A DNA stretch of 64,000 nucleotides, from assembly GCA_017500845.1 (NCBI GenBank), contig JAFVXY010000021.1:58108-122107 (forward strand). The letters are read 5' to 3'. Source of the stretch: Clostridia bacterium. Lineage in GTDB: Bacteria > Bacillota > Clostridia > Christensenellales > Pumilibacteraceae. The notes under the pieces were generated by a model, which was not told where the DNA came from, did no database searches, and was given only the letters and a program-made list of their open reading frames with translations. Position 1 is the first letter of the stretch. The number at the start of each line of letters is the position of its first letter. Shown piece after piece: positions 45,669 through 54,087 of the stretch. The position numbers and the translations under genes are program-made.

Positions 45669-46133
45669 TTATACCGGGTTATTATCGATATACACCGAGC
45701 CGCGCTTTTTCCATCTGCTTTCGCATTCAAACAGCATACACTTATCGCACCTTCCGTCACAGTCCGGCAAATCTTGCCCGACATGGGTATTTTCTTTCAA
45801 GTGGGAACGCTTACAACGCGATTCGCTTTGCTCATCGTCACATTGTTGCGGGGGCATGTGACAGTCTGATCGGCTACTGCGGCGATCGAAGCCTGAATCT
45901 ACATCCACTAAAATTATATCCTCGCCTATGGTTTTTATATTGCTGTAAGGAATATACACCTCTTGGCTACGAATAAACAGCATCTTTCTACCATACGGCG
46001 CAACTATCCCCTTTACCTTGCCCGAGGGCGAAAACACAAGGTCGATAATACGACCGAGTTTTCTGCCATCGCCTATACATACTATATCCTTTTGTTTTAA
46101 TTCACTAAACGAAAGCTCTCTTATTTCCGACAT
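45669..46133 (-). CDS. YlmC/YmxH-type PRC-barrel protein with Cys-rich extension
   Basis: 154 residues. Residues 1-80 are a PRC barrel (SFSELKQKDIVCIGDGRKLGRI, FSPSGKVKGIVAPYGR, IPYSNIKTIGEDIILVDV), matching the YlmC/YmxH sporulation family, which is usually only about 80-90 residues. The rest is a polar extension with seven cysteines, including CDGRCDKCMLFEC near residue 128, which looks like a small metal-binding knuckle, and a basic end. Function unknown; in Bacillota it lies beside sigE/sigG, as here. Confidence 0.75.
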   Translation of the reverse strand: MSEIRELSFSELKQKDIVCIGDGRKLGRIIDLVFSPSGKVKGIVAPYGRKMLFIRSQEVYIPYSNIKTIGEDIILVDVDSGFDRRSSRSDCHMPPQQCDDEQSESRCKRSHLKENTHVGQDLPDCDGRCDKCMLFECESRWKKRGSVYIDNNPV

Positions 46134-46169
46134 TATACACCTCTGACTACACGTATATATATGCGCCGT

Positions 46170-46176
46170 TTCGACA
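46170..46176 (-). promoter_or_regulatory. Candidate Spo0A box between ymxH-like gene and sigG
   Basis: TTCGACA on the plus strand, i.e. the exact 0A-box consensus TGTCGAA on the minus strand. It lies 36 bases before the ymxH-like start. A second match (TGCCGAA, 46222-46228) lies just ahead of sigG. A 7-base site can occur by chance. Confidence 0.4.
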
Positions 46177-46181
46177 AAATT

Positions 46182-46211
46182 GCAAGGTTATTGCATGCCG
46201 TAGGATAAAAT
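46182..46211 (+). promoter_or_regulatory. Candidate sigma-F promoter of sigG
   Basis: GGATAAAAT (46203-46211) fully matches the sigma-F -10 pattern GGNNANANT; GCAAG sits 16 bases upstream where GYATA is expected (3 of 5 bases). The implied start leaves about 30 bases before the sigG ATG. In Bacillus sigG is under SigF/SigG control, so the site is where expected. Confidence 0.4.
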
Positions 46212-46247
46212 GCTCCGCTTATGCCGAAAATAATCGTGGAGGTAAAT

Positions 46248-47021
46248 ATGAACAGCAGAGTAGAAATTTGCGGCATAGATACGTCAACGCTACCAAAGCT
46301 AAGCCATACCGAAAGTATAGAATTACTAAAAAAAGCTCATAGCGGCGACGATAACGCCAGAGAACAGTTTTTGACCGCCAACCTTAGACTGGTACTGAGT
46401 ATCGTTCAAAGGTTTACAGGCAAAAAGGAAAGCATCGACGACATTTTTCAAGTGGGATGTATAGGACTTATAAAAGCGACAGAAAACTTTGATACCTCGC
46501 TTAACCTACGCTTTTCCACCTACGCCGTGCCTATGATTATAGGCGAAATCAAACGCTTTTTGCGTGACAGCTCGCATGTACGCATAAGTCGATCGGTTCG
46601 CGATACAGCATACAAGGCGTTGCAGGCGCGGCAGGAAATCGAAAGCTCCGGTGGATGCGAGGCTACCTACGAGCAAATTGCCGCCATGTTGGATATTCCT
46701 TACCGCAATGTGGTATACGCTATGGACGCAATCAGCGACCCCGTATCTCTTTTTGATCCAATCTACCACGATGGCGGCGAAACGGTGATGATTATGGACC
46801 AAATTTCGGACGCAAAAAACACCGATGAAAATTGGCTGACAAGCGTATCCATCGAGGAAGCCATAAGCAAGCTTAGCGAGCGTGAAAGACAAATATTAAA
46901 CCTTCGTTTTTTTGAAGGCAAAACGCAGGTCGAGGTTTCGCAAGAGGTTGGAATTTCTCAAGCGCAGGTCAGTCGTCTCGAAAAATCTGCCCTCTCCTCG
47001 GTAAAAAAGAACATTAGCTAA
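46248..47021 (+). CDS. sigG: RNA polymerase sporulation sigma factor SigG
   Basis: 257 residues from MNSRVEICGIDTSTLPKLSH, the conserved SigG N-terminus, with GGAGG five bases before the ATG. An upstream in-frame ATG (46221) has no such site. Region 2 shows NLRLVLSIVQRFTGK, QVGCIGLIKATENFD and FSTYAVPMIIGEIKRFLRD; region 4 shows ISKLSERERQILNLRFFEGKTQVEVSQEVGISQAQVSRLEK. SigG directs late forespore transcription. SigF is similar, but VEICGIDTS and the neighbouring sigE and spoIIGA favour SigG. It is on the plus strand, convergent with sigE, whereas in Bacillus spoIIGA-sigE-sigG are collinear. Confidence 0.93.
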   Translation: MNSRVEICGIDTSTLPKLSHTESIELLKKAHSGDDNAREQFLTANLRLVLSIVQRFTGKKESIDDIFQVGCIGLIKATENFDTSLNLRFSTYAVPMIIGEIKRFLRDSSHVRISRSVRDTAYKALQARQEIESSGGCEATYEQIAAMLDIPYRNVVYAMDAISDPVSLFDPIYHDGGETVMIMDQISDAKNTDENWLTSVSIEEAISKLSERERQILNLRFFEGKTQVEVSQEVGISQAQVSRLEKSALSSVKKNIS

Positions 47022-47055
47022 AAGGTAAGCACCCATCATAGGGTGCTTACCTTTT
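47021..47055. terminator. Bidirectional terminator between sigG and sigE
   Basis: AAAGGTAAGCACCC / GGGTGCTTACCTTTT, 14-bp perfect stem with a 6-base loop. A-tract on one side and T-tract on the other serve both directions. It also overlaps the sigE stop. Confidence 0.92.
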
Positions 47056-47755
47056 ACAGCGCTTTTGCTATTTCTTTTTTAAGTCTAAAAATTATTTTCT
47101 TTTCTAATCGCGATATGTATGACTGCGATATACCCAACATATCCGCGACTTCCTTTTGAGTCTTTTCCTCGCTTCCAAGCAAGCCAAAGCGTAATTTCAT
47201 AATCAGCTTTTCTCTTTTTGACAGCTTGCTAAGCGCTTCCCACAAAAGCTGTTTTTCTACCTTATTTTCTATATTTTTACTCACTAAATCTGCTTCTGTG
47301 CCAAGTATGTCAGACATAAGCAGCTCGTTTCCCTCCCAATCTACGTTTAATGGCTCGTCAAGCGACACTTCACTTTTAATTTTTGACATGCGGCGCAAGC
47401 ACATTAAAATCTCGTTTTCGATACATCTTGATGCGTAAGTAGCCAGCTTTATATTCTTAGATGCGTCAAAAGAACCAACCGCCTTAATAAGCCCTATCGT
47501 ACCCACCGAAATAAGATCCTCGGTGTCTACTCCGGTATTTTCAAACTTGCGTGCGATATAAACAACAAGGCGCAAATTACGCTCGACCAAAACGGTCTTG
47601 GCATCGCTGTCGCCACGAACAAGGCGCTGCAGAGTAGCACATTCCTCATCAGCAGTAAGCGGCATAGGCAAAGCCTCGGACGTCGTGATATAGTAAAGCA
47701 CGTTGTCCCTTTTGAACCCTGTAAGCCACCTTTTTATTCTTTCTAAAAGCCTCAT
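47054..47755 (-). CDS. sigE: RNA polymerase sporulation sigma factor SigE (pro-SigE)
   Basis: 233 residues. The first about 20 residues are an amphipathic, basic pro-sequence ([15 protein letters not shown]), then [18 protein letters not shown], the SigE hallmark after the processing site. Region 2: [18 protein letters not shown] and [17 protein letters not shown]; region 4: [15 protein letters not shown] and [20 protein letters not shown]. It drives early mother-cell transcription once SpoIIGA removes the pro-sequence. It overlaps spoIIGA by 4 bases. Confidence 0.95.
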   Translation of the reverse strand: MRLLERIKRWLTGFKRDNVLYYITTSEALPMPLTADEECATLQRLVRGDSDAKTVLVERNLRLVVYIARKFENTGVDTEDLISVGTIGLIKAVGSFDASKNIKLATYASRCIENEILMCLRRMSKIKSEVSLDEPLNVDWEGNELLMSDILGTEADLVSKNIENKVEKQLLWEALSKLSKREKLIMKLRFGLLGSEEKTQKEVADMLGISQSYISRLEKKIIFRLKKEIAKAL

Positions 47756-48564
47756 AATATTCTCTCCTTGCCCAACACACTCAAAGGCAAAATTGCCTCG
47801 TAATCACAGTGCTTTATGTCGCTTATACCAACTTGTACATCCATAAATATATGCTCGTCCTTGCTCAAATATAATTCCATTTTTGCATCGAATAAAACTA
47901 TTTTTTTATTACCCGAAGCGGTGTGAATAACCATACTGTTGCCCTTGCGCGTAACTACTTTTAAAAAGCTACTCCCCAATAGTTCGAGCGCTGTAACCGA
48001 GCTTACAAAAACCACGTCACGCTTTGCCTTTACGCTGTTGCCGGTATCTACAAGCGCCCGAACCCTTATAGAATTTTCCCCTGTATTAAGCCTAACCTCG
48101 TATATGAAATTTTGCCTAAGTCTATGAGCGTTAAGCCTTGCCAAAATCGTACGTCCCACTAAGAATAAAATAAGCGGCGGCATAAAAAACAAGCTTAGCG
48201 GCAACTCGCTGATAGGATACGTTAGTGCCTTGACTGCATCTCCATAAACGGCAAAGCCGAGCATAAATTGAACTCCGCCAACCAAAGCTGTGGACAACAA
48301 AAAGACAGATGACCGCAAAAAAAATTTAGGAAGCTTTATATAAAGTATTACGCACATCAAGCAATATAGTCCAACCTTAACGGCAACCGCCCAAAACATA
48401 TTTTTTACAAACGGATAAAGTACCGCAATCGCAGTCCCTACAACCGTCGCAACTATACACCTACCCATTTTTGCGCTTTCTCGCATTATTTTGTAGCTTA
48501 TGTAACAAATAAGCAGAGTAAAGACAAAATTATCCAAAATCACATACTCTATGTAAACAATCAT
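47752..48564 (-). CDS. spoIIGA: Sigma-E processing peptidase SpoIIGA
   Basis: 270 residues: five membrane helices in the first 150 residues, then an aspartic-protease-like domain with [12 protein letters not shown] near residue 172 (catalytic Asp of DTG) and VMFV-type strands after. The start [12 protein letters not shown] is typical (MxIYxDxxxxxN). No Shine-Dalgarno precedes the ATG; a TATAGT hexamer ends only six bases before it, suggesting a leaderless transcript. SpoIIGA in the septal membrane cuts pro-SigE after a SigF-dependent forespore signal (SpoIIR). Confidence 0.93.
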   Translation of the reverse strand: MIVYIEYVILDNFVFTLLICYISYKIMRESAKMGRCIVATVVGTAIAVLYPFVKNMFWAVAVKVGLYCLMCVILYIKLPKFFLRSSVFLLSTALVGGVQFMLGFAVYGDAVKALTYPISELPLSLFFMPPLILFLVGRTILARLNAHRLRQNFIYEVRLNTGENSIRVRALVDTGNSVKAKRDVVFVSSVTALELLGSSFLKVVTRKGNSMVIHTASGNKKIVLFDAKMELYLSKDEHIFMDVQVGISDIKHCDYEAILPLSVLGKERIL

Positions 48565-48570
48565 GGTTAC

Positions 48571-48603
48571 ACTATAAGTCTTTTTTTAGGGCGAAAAACA
48601 CAA
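48571..48603 (-). promoter_or_regulatory. spoIIGA-sigE promoter, long spacer, leaderless
   Basis: TTGTGT (48603-48598) and TATAGT (48576-48571) separated by 21 bases on the minus strand. The Bacillus spoIIG promoter is also unusual in having a 22-base spacer and needing Spo0A. Transcription would begin close to the A of the start codon. Confidence 0.5.
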
Positions 48604-48608
48604 GGTGC

Positions 48609-48615
48609 TGCCGAA
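48609..48615 (+). promoter_or_regulatory. Candidate Spo0A box upstream of spoIIGA
   Basis: TGCCGAA on the plus strand (matches TGNCGAA), five bases beyond the -35 hexamer of the spoIIGA promoter, the position used by Spo0A at class II promoters. A weaker match lies in the spacer. Confidence 0.45.
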
Positions 48616-48621
48616 AAAGAA

Positions 48622-48657
48622 CAAAAAAAGAACAAGCACTTTTTCGTACTTGTTCTT
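48622..48657 (-). terminator. Terminator of ftsQ-ftsA-ftsZ
   Basis: AAGAACAAG / CTTGTTCTT stem (12-base loop) 20 bases after the ftsZ stop, followed by TTTTTTG on the minus strand. Confidence 0.85.
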
Positions 48658-48676
48658 GGTTATTTGTCCAAATTAC

Positions 48677-49954
48677 TTATTTTTTCTCGTTAAGTCTTTT
48701 CAAGAATTCGGGCATATCGTCGTCCACTGCAACTCTCGAAGCGCCATACGTCTTACCAACTCTCTGCGGATCTACCACGGGAGCTTGGGGTACGGGTGCG
48801 CTTTGTTGCATTGGAGGCACGGCTACCGACGGAACGGGAGGAACAGGGGGATGAACGGGCTGCATAGTCGCATACGGATTGCGAAGCTGCGGCTGTTGCG
48901 GCTGAGCAGGCTCCTGTTGCGGCTGAGGCATTACTTGTCCGCCAAAAATACCAAGGCGTGTTTTATCAGACTTTTCCATCGGCTGCGGTGCCGGCTGTGC
49001 GATAGGCGTGTTTTCAAAGCCCGTTGCAATAACGGTAACTATAATTTCGTCCTCAAGCGATTCTCTTACGTCCGAGCCAAATATAATATTTGCATCCTTA
49101 TGCGCCACTTGCTTTACAAGATCCACCGCCTCGTTTACTTCCATAAGAGTCATGTCGGGGCTACCGATTACGTTGATTATAATGCTGGTTGCGCCCTCAA
49201 TCGACGTTTCGAGCATGGGACTATATACCGCTTGCTGGACAGCCTCGGTGGTTCTGCCCTCACCCTTACCTCTGCCGATACCCATATGAGCGATACCCTT
49301 ATCGCGCATTACGGTACACACGTCTGCGAAGTCTACGTTGATTCGCATAGGCGAAACGATAATGTCGCTTATGCCCTGAATACCTTGTCGTAGTACGTCA
49401 TCGGCATACTTGAACGAATCCATCATTGGCAAATTGGGAGCAACAAGCATAAGCTTTTCGTTGGGAATAATAACGATGGTATCAACCACCTTGCGAAGAT
49501 TTGCAATACCTATTTCGGCATGCTCCATTCTTACTCTGCCCTCAAACGCAAAAGGCTTGGTAACAACCGCAACGGTAAGCTTGCCCATTTCCTTTGCGAT
49601 GCTTGCAATAACGGGCGCCGCCCCGGTACCCGTGCCACCACCCATACCGGCCGTAATGAACACCAAATCTGCATCCTTGATAGCTTCGGTGATAGCAAGT
49701 CTGCTTTCCTCTGCGGCACGCTGACCTACCTCGGGATTTGCGCCTGCGCCCTGACCGTGAGTAAGCTTGTCACCTATTTGAATTCTTATAGGCGCTTTAG
49801 ACATCTTAAGAGCCTGCAGGTCGGTATTGATAGCGATGAATTCTGCCGTTTTTAAATTAACGTCAATCATGCTGTTTATTGCATTATTTCCGCCACCGCC
49901 TACACCGATAACCTTTATTGCTACAGGCGGCTTCATATAATCCTTAGTTTCCAT
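48677..49954 (-). CDS. ftsZ: Cell division protein FtsZ
   Basis: 425 residues. [14 protein letters not shown] near residue 16, the tubulin signature [13 protein letters not shown] near 105 and the T7 loop [11 protein letters not shown] near 205. After the core comes a Pro/Gln-rich linker (residues 320-395) and the conserved C-terminal peptide [11 protein letters not shown] that binds FtsA. GTPase polymer forming the division ring. Confidence 0.98.
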   Translation of the reverse strand: METKDYMKPPVAIKVIGVGGGGNNAINSMIDVNLKTAEFIAINTDLQALKMSKAPIRIQIGDKLTHGQGAGANPEVGQRAAEESRLAITEAIKDADLVFITAGMGGGTGTGAAPVIASIAKEMGKLTVAVVTKPFAFEGRVRMEHAEIGIANLRKVVDTIVIIPNEKLMLVAPNLPMMDSFKYADDVLRQGIQGISDIIVSPMRINVDFADVCTVMRDKGIAHMGIGRGKGEGRTTEAVQQAVYSPMLETSIEGATSIIINVIGSPDMTLMEVNEAVDLVKQVAHKDANIIFGSDVRESLEDEIIVTVIATGFENTPIAQPAPQPMEKSDKTRLGIFGGQVMPQPQQEPAQPQQPQLRNPYATMQPVHPPVPPVPSVAVPPMQQSAPVPQAPVVDPQRVGKTYGASRVAVDDDMPEFLKRLNEKK

Positions 49955-49969
49955 TATATACCTCCAAAC

Positions 49970-51112
49970 TTACTTTTTGAATAGCTTCGCAAAAAAACCT
50001 TTCTTTTGCGAATCCTGAATATTTATTGCGAGATCAAGCAACCCAAGACTGCTTGACCATGCGGGATTTTCCATTTGCGGAATCCTGGGCGCAACAACCT
50101 CCACCTTGCGGCCAAGCTTGCTTGCCAAAATTTCCTTTGCACCTCTAATGTACGAAAGTCCGCCGCCAGTAAGCGAGAACGTTACGTTTTCGGGAATATC
50201 GTAATCGCACAAATCAAGGCATTTTTGAACGGTCTTTGCAATGTTCCCTACGCGGTAGTCAACGATTTTGTTTACAATTGCCGCCGGATATTGGTCACTT
50301 ACCATATAGTAGTCGTCACTTTCCATATTAAGCGTTAGAACAACCTTACGTTTTAGAGCCTCCGCTTCGGAAAACGAAATTTTAAAGAATGTTGCAAGGT
50401 CGCCGGTTATGTTTCCCCCACCCAAGCTGAAAGAATGAAGCGAAAGCAAGCCGTCACCGCGAGCAACAGCCACGCTTGTCGTAATATACCCAACGTCAAT
50501 AAGGACTACGTATTGGTCGCGCTTTGTTTCCTCAAAAAGGAATAGCACCTCGGAGAGTATTCCCGAAACAAATTCCACCTCGTTGATTTCAAATCCTTTT
50601 AGTATCGTTTCGACAGTATTTATAAAATCTGATTCGGCAAGCAAATATGAAATATGGCCCTTAAGCTTAGACGACATAAGTCCTACCGGCTCGATAAGCC
50701 TACGCTCGTTGCTGAGCGTGTAGTATATAGGCTGAACGTTTATCAGCTTGTATGCAGGGTCGGTAAAGGTATTGCCCTGTTCGTGCAAGGCATCTACGTC
50801 CTTTGACGAGATTTTATGCTTGTTGTCACCAAATGTCCTTTCGATATCCTTGCAAACACAAATCGTAAAGTCGCCCGGAACGCCCACGTAAAGCCTATCT
50901 ATTTTTACCTTTGCCATCGTTTCAGCAGCGTTTATCGCGTGATGAATAGCCAAGGGGAGCTGCTCAGGCTTAAAAAACGCGCCGTCGCAAAAACCGTCGT
51001 AATCGGCTTCGCCCTTGCCGTTTATTATAAACGTATTATTAAGACCTCGCTGACCTATAAGTGCCGTGATTTTACCCGACCCAAAGTCGAGAATCGCTAC
51101 GTCTTGTGTCAT
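49970..51112 (-). CDS. ftsA: Cell division protein FtsA
   Basis: 380 residues in the actin-like FtsA fold: AILDFGSGKITALIG at the start (phosphate 1), the 1C domain, VVLIDVGYITTSVAVARGDGLL near residue 205, and SLTGGGLSYIRGAKEILASKLG near 310 (adenosine site). The C-terminal end KKGFFAKLFKK is an amphipathic basic helix for membrane binding. Links FtsZ to the membrane. Overlaps ftsQ by 4 bases. Confidence 0.92.
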   Translation of the reverse strand: MTQDVAILDFGSGKITALIGQRGLNNTFIINGKGEADYDGFCDGAFFKPEQLPLAIHHAINAAETMAKVKIDRLYVGVPGDFTICVCKDIERTFGDNKHKISSKDVDALHEQGNTFTDPAYKLINVQPIYYTLSNERRLIEPVGLMSSKLKGHISYLLAESDFINTVETILKGFEINEVEFVSGILSEVLFLFEETKRDQYVVLIDVGYITTSVAVARGDGLLSLHSFSLGGGNITGDLATFFKISFSEAEALKRKVVLTLNMESDDYYMVSDQYPAAIVNKIVDYRVGNIAKTVQKCLDLCDYDIPENVTFSLTGGGLSYIRGAKEILASKLGRKVEVVAPRIPQMENPAWSSSLGLLDLAINIQDSQKKGFFAKLFKK

Positions 51113-51876
51113 AAATTACTCTCCTCGTTTGTATTATCACTTTCTTGCGAATAGAAAATTTCGCTCGAATTGACTACTATAATCATTCCCGATGTGCGAT
51201 ACTCGGGCTTTGCCGTATACAAGGACAACGCCTTGCGTAACTTTTCGCCTGCATTATCATCTTGCAGAATCTTTATCAAAACACCCAATCGTGTCTGAAC
51301 ATAAATTGCCGTCTCACTGCTTGTAAGATCTATAGATTCAATAAGCGCAGGCGCATTAGTTTCTCGGTAGTTAAGCTTTTCAAGCATTTCTATCATGTCT
51401 TGCAAAGCCGAAAATCTATCTGACGACGAAAAATTGCCGCCGACCTCGGGAACCTCGCTAAGATTAAGCTTTATTTTTATTACCTCACTGCCCTGACTTT
51501 CCTCCTGTTTTTTTAGGATTCTGCCGTCAATGCCGCTTATGTAATAGTTATTCTCGTAACGAACCTCGAAGTAGTCGTAAAGCTTAACGTAATTTATAGA
51601 AACGCGGTTAGGAAAAAGTCTTTCGATATTTATAACCTTTATACCGCCAATTTCCTTTTCGACCTCCTCGATAAGCGATTGCTCGTCAAGCGAGAAAATG
51701 CTTTTACCAACAAGCCGATCTTCAAATTGCTGAACTCTGGTCATAAGCTCCTTGTCATCGGAGTTATAGCAATACGCGTTAACCATTTTGATGCTAAAAA
51801 CCGCACTGCTAAGCGCAATAAGCAGTGTTAGCGAAAGTAATATACCAAATATTATTAGCAATCTTTTGTTACGCAT
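51109..51876 (-). CDS. ftsQ: Cell division protein FtsQ/DivIB
   Basis: 255 residues: N-terminal membrane helix (residues 5-28), POTRA-like region (about 30-105: GKSIFSLDEQSLIEEVEKEIGGIKVINIERLFPNRVSINY), then the beta domain with YYISGIDGRILKK. Bridges early and late divisome proteins outside the membrane. It is the first gene of the ftsQ-ftsA-ftsZ unit; a TATAAT (51921-51916, minus) lies 40 bases upstream without a good -35. Confidence 0.9.
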   Translation of the reverse strand: MRNKRLLIIFGILLSLTLLIALSSAVFSIKMVNAYCYNSDDKELMTRVQQFEDRLVGKSIFSLDEQSLIEEVEKEIGGIKVINIERLFPNRVSINYVKLYDYFEVRYENNYYISGIDGRILKKQEESQGSEVIKIKLNLSEVPEVGGNFSSSDRFSALQDMIEMLEKLNYRETNAPALIESIDLTSSETAIYVQTRLGVLIKILQDDNAGEKLRKALSLYTAKPEYRTSGMIIVVNSSEIFYSQESDNTNEESNL

Positions 51877-51988
51877 ACATTTTTATTGTACCAAAACAAA
51901 CACAAAAAAGCAAGTATTATAATAACATTTTCGCATTCTTTTTCAGTTAATTTGATAATTGAAAGATAAAAAAATTTTGCATAAAGCC

Positions 51989-52017
51989 TTGAAAAAATTT
52001 TATTTATGTGATATAGT
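51989..52017 (+). promoter_or_regulatory. Sigma-A promoter of the TPR/PP2C cassette
   Basis: TTGAAA (51989-51994), 17-base spacer, TATAGT (52012-52017), in a very AT-rich region, about 50 bases before the first ATG. Confidence 0.8.
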
Positions 52018-52070
52018 ATTATGCGATAAAGCCAACCCAACAATTTTTTTTACAAAACATTACCAAGGAT

Positions 52071-53222
52071 ATGAAATTACCTATGAACACAACGGAACAA
52101 AATAAAGAAAATCAGCCATCCAGCTTTGAAAAAATCATGGAAGAATCCATTCGTTTATCAAAAACGGATGACTTTGAAAAAGCAGTAAACTCGAGAAGCT
52201 TCGAAATTGAGATTACCAATATTGCAAAATCTCATATTATAGACGACGATCTTAAAAACCAACTGAAGGCGGAAATAAACGCTTGCCTTAAAACGGACGA
52301 ACACGGCAACATAAAAAACAAGCCGCGTGCTTTCGTATTGTTCTTTATACTCTTCTCTATGTGCAGGCGACAAAATTACGGCAATTTTCTTGCGCTTGCT
52401 CAGCAATATGACGAAAATTTTAACGATTACGAAATTATGAAGCATCTCTTGCTTATGGGCATACTCAATAAGTGCACAAGTCAATTTGCCCTCTTTAACG
52501 CAATAATGGAAGCCGAGCGATTGATCCAGCTTCAAAACGATAAATGTGATTTTGCAAATAATCAAGGCGTTATAAACGTATACTGCTCGTTGGTTTGCAA
52601 GTATTTTGAGTATAATTTGGAAGAGCGAAACGACCCCGAACGCCGCTCCATTATAGCAAACGCGCTTAAATGGATCAATAAGGCAATCGAAATCGACAAA
52701 AAGGAAGTGGGCGACAGCGAAAAGATTTACAATAAATTTTTCTTAATTCGCGGAAGATTGCTTGTTTTGCTCGGCAAATACGAAAAAGGCGAAGCGGACA
52801 TTTTGTACGCAATCGAAAAAATACCCGCATCACAAGACAGAGCGTCCGAATTAAACGAATACAACCAATTTTTGGCAAAAGCGGACATTATTCACGCCTA
52901 CGACCTTAACGAAAAGAAGGTTGGCGACCTTGAAAAAATAAAGGTAAACAACTATAAATCCATAGCTCTTATGACTACCCTGCTTGGATTTTTGTTAGGA
53001 GCAATCAATATCTTTACGACGGTAACGGACACCTTTACGCTGGCAATGTTGATGTTGTGTTACTTTGGACTTCTTCTAATTCTTGTAGGCACAATCTTGA
53101 TTGGCTTTACCTTGAATTTTCGTGAAACCAAAAAAAGATTTTACATTTATGACATATTGCTGATTCTTGCAGGCATAGCTATATTTGCGACAACTTTGAT
53201 TATTATTTTGACTAAGGGTTAG
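52071..53222 (+). CDS. TPR-like protein with C-terminal membrane anchor, unknown function
   Basis: 383 residues. Residues 1-295 are soluble, charged and helical, with TPR-like helix pairs (IVNALKW-type segment IIANALKWINKAIEIDKKEV, then IRGRLLVLLGKYEKGEADILYAIEKI). Residues about 298-318, 324-348 and 359-380 are three membrane helices. The overall plan (cytosolic TPR-like array plus C-terminal helices) resembles bacterial TRAFs-binding/TPR proteins, but no firm family is recognised. Start: AAGGA lies close before the ATG at 52071 and 13 bases before one at 52083, so the start is uncertain. It is one base upstream of the phosphatase gene, so they should work together. More AT-rich than neighbours. 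Confidence 0.7.
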   Translation: MKLPMNTTEQNKENQPSSFEKIMEESIRLSKTDDFEKAVNSRSFEIEITNIAKSHIIDDDLKNQLKAEINACLKTDEHGNIKNKPRAFVLFFILFSMCRRQNYGNFLALAQQYDENFNDYEIMKHLLLMGILNKCTSQFALFNAIMEAERLIQLQNDKCDFANNQGVINVYCSLVCKYFEYNLEERNDPERRSIIANALKWINKAIEIDKKEVGDSEKIYNKFFLIRGRLLVLLGKYEKGEADILYAIEKIPASQDRASELNEYNQFLAKADIIHAYDLNEKKVGDLEKIKVNNYKSIALMTTLLGFLLGAINIFTTVTDTFTLAMLMLCYFGLLLILVGTILIGFTLNFRETKKRFYIYDILLILAGIAIFATTLIIILTKG

Positions 53223-53223
53223 T

Positions 53224-54024
53224 ATGAAAGTCACCAAAAAAACCAGAAAATCACACTATTGGAATGAAGATCGATTTATTATCGGCAAAGACTTTTTTAT
53301 GGTTATTGACGGCGCAACTCCGCTTATAAAGTCGCCCGACCTAAACGAAGCCTGTTGGATGGTAAATTACATAAAAAAGAACATTTCAAAATACAACGGT
53401 TTAGTCACAAACCGCCTTTTGAAGCTGGCTGAGGACGGCTACTACGCCTTACCTACAGATAAAAGCGCAGACACCATTCCTTCTGCCAGCGCATCATGGA
53501 TAGAATTTGACGATACATATTTTTATGCAAGTGTTTTGGGAGATTGCGAGGTTACCTTTATAACTTATGACAATCAAATAGTACGCGTGCATTTATGTGA
53601 CCTCAATCGCCTTGACACCATCGCTTTGCAGCAAATGGTAGCGATTGCAAGAGAAAAAAATATCCACAATTTAGATGCGCGCAAATATATAAGCGATACT
53701 TTGATTCGTCACCGAAAAATGATTAACAAGCCTAATGGATATACTGCCTTTACACTAAGCCCGACGCCTATGCTCACTCCAAACACAATAAAAATCAAGC
53801 GTGAAAAAGTTAAAACGATTTATTTGTATTCGGACGGCTTTTCGCAAGCATACGAGCATTTATGTATTTACAACAATCACGAGGAAATGTTTAGCAAGGA
53901 GCTCGACATAGCGGAAGAAATCAAAAAAATAGAAAAAACTTCCTTTTCAGATCCGTATTGCGACGCATATCCACGGTTCAAAATTATCGACGACATTACG
54001 GTAATAAAAATCGAAAATAACTAA
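53224..54024 (+). CDS. PP2C-family protein phosphatase
   Basis: 266 residues. PP2C motifs in order: NEDRFII near residue 14, FFMVIDGATPL near 25 (metal Asp), SASWIEFDDTYFYASVLGDCEV near 88-103 (GDS-type motif as GDC), YLYSDGFSQAYE near 200 (DG) and IIDDITVIKI at the end (DD-T). It is expected to be a Mn/Mg-dependent Ser/Thr phosphatase in the cytosol. It is distinct from PrpC in motif spacing (no DGMGG). Start codon one base after the TPR gene stop; no kinase gene is adjacent. Substrate unknown. Confidence 0.82.
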   Translation: MKVTKKTRKSHYWNEDRFIIGKDFFMVIDGATPLIKSPDLNEACWMVNYIKKNISKYNGLVTNRLLKLAEDGYYALPTDKSADTIPSASASWIEFDDTYFYASVLGDCEVTFITYDNQIVRVHLCDLNRLDTIALQQMVAIAREKNIHNLDARKYISDTLIRHRKMINKPNGYTAFTLSPTPMLTPNTIKIKREKVKTIYLYSDGFSQAYEHLCIYNNHEEMFSKELDIAEEIKKIEKTSFSDPYCDAYPRFKIIDDITVIKIENN

Positions 54025-54056
54025 AAACAAGCCAACGTATATGCAAAAACTTAACC

Positions 54057-54087
54057 AAACGCTTTACTTTAGGGTAAGGCGTTTTAT
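54057..54087. terminator. Terminator shared by the PP2C cassette and murA
   Basis: 11-bp stem AAACGCTTTAC / GTAAGGCGTTT (one G-U) with T-tract, 32 bases after the PP2C stop. It overlaps the last codons of murA on the opposite strand. Confidence 0.75.

Noticed and set aside
46221-46247. Upstream ATG as the sigG start
   Set aside because: It adds nine residues absent from SigG proteins and lacks a ribosome-binding site; the ATG at 46248 has GGAGG and the canonical N-terminus.
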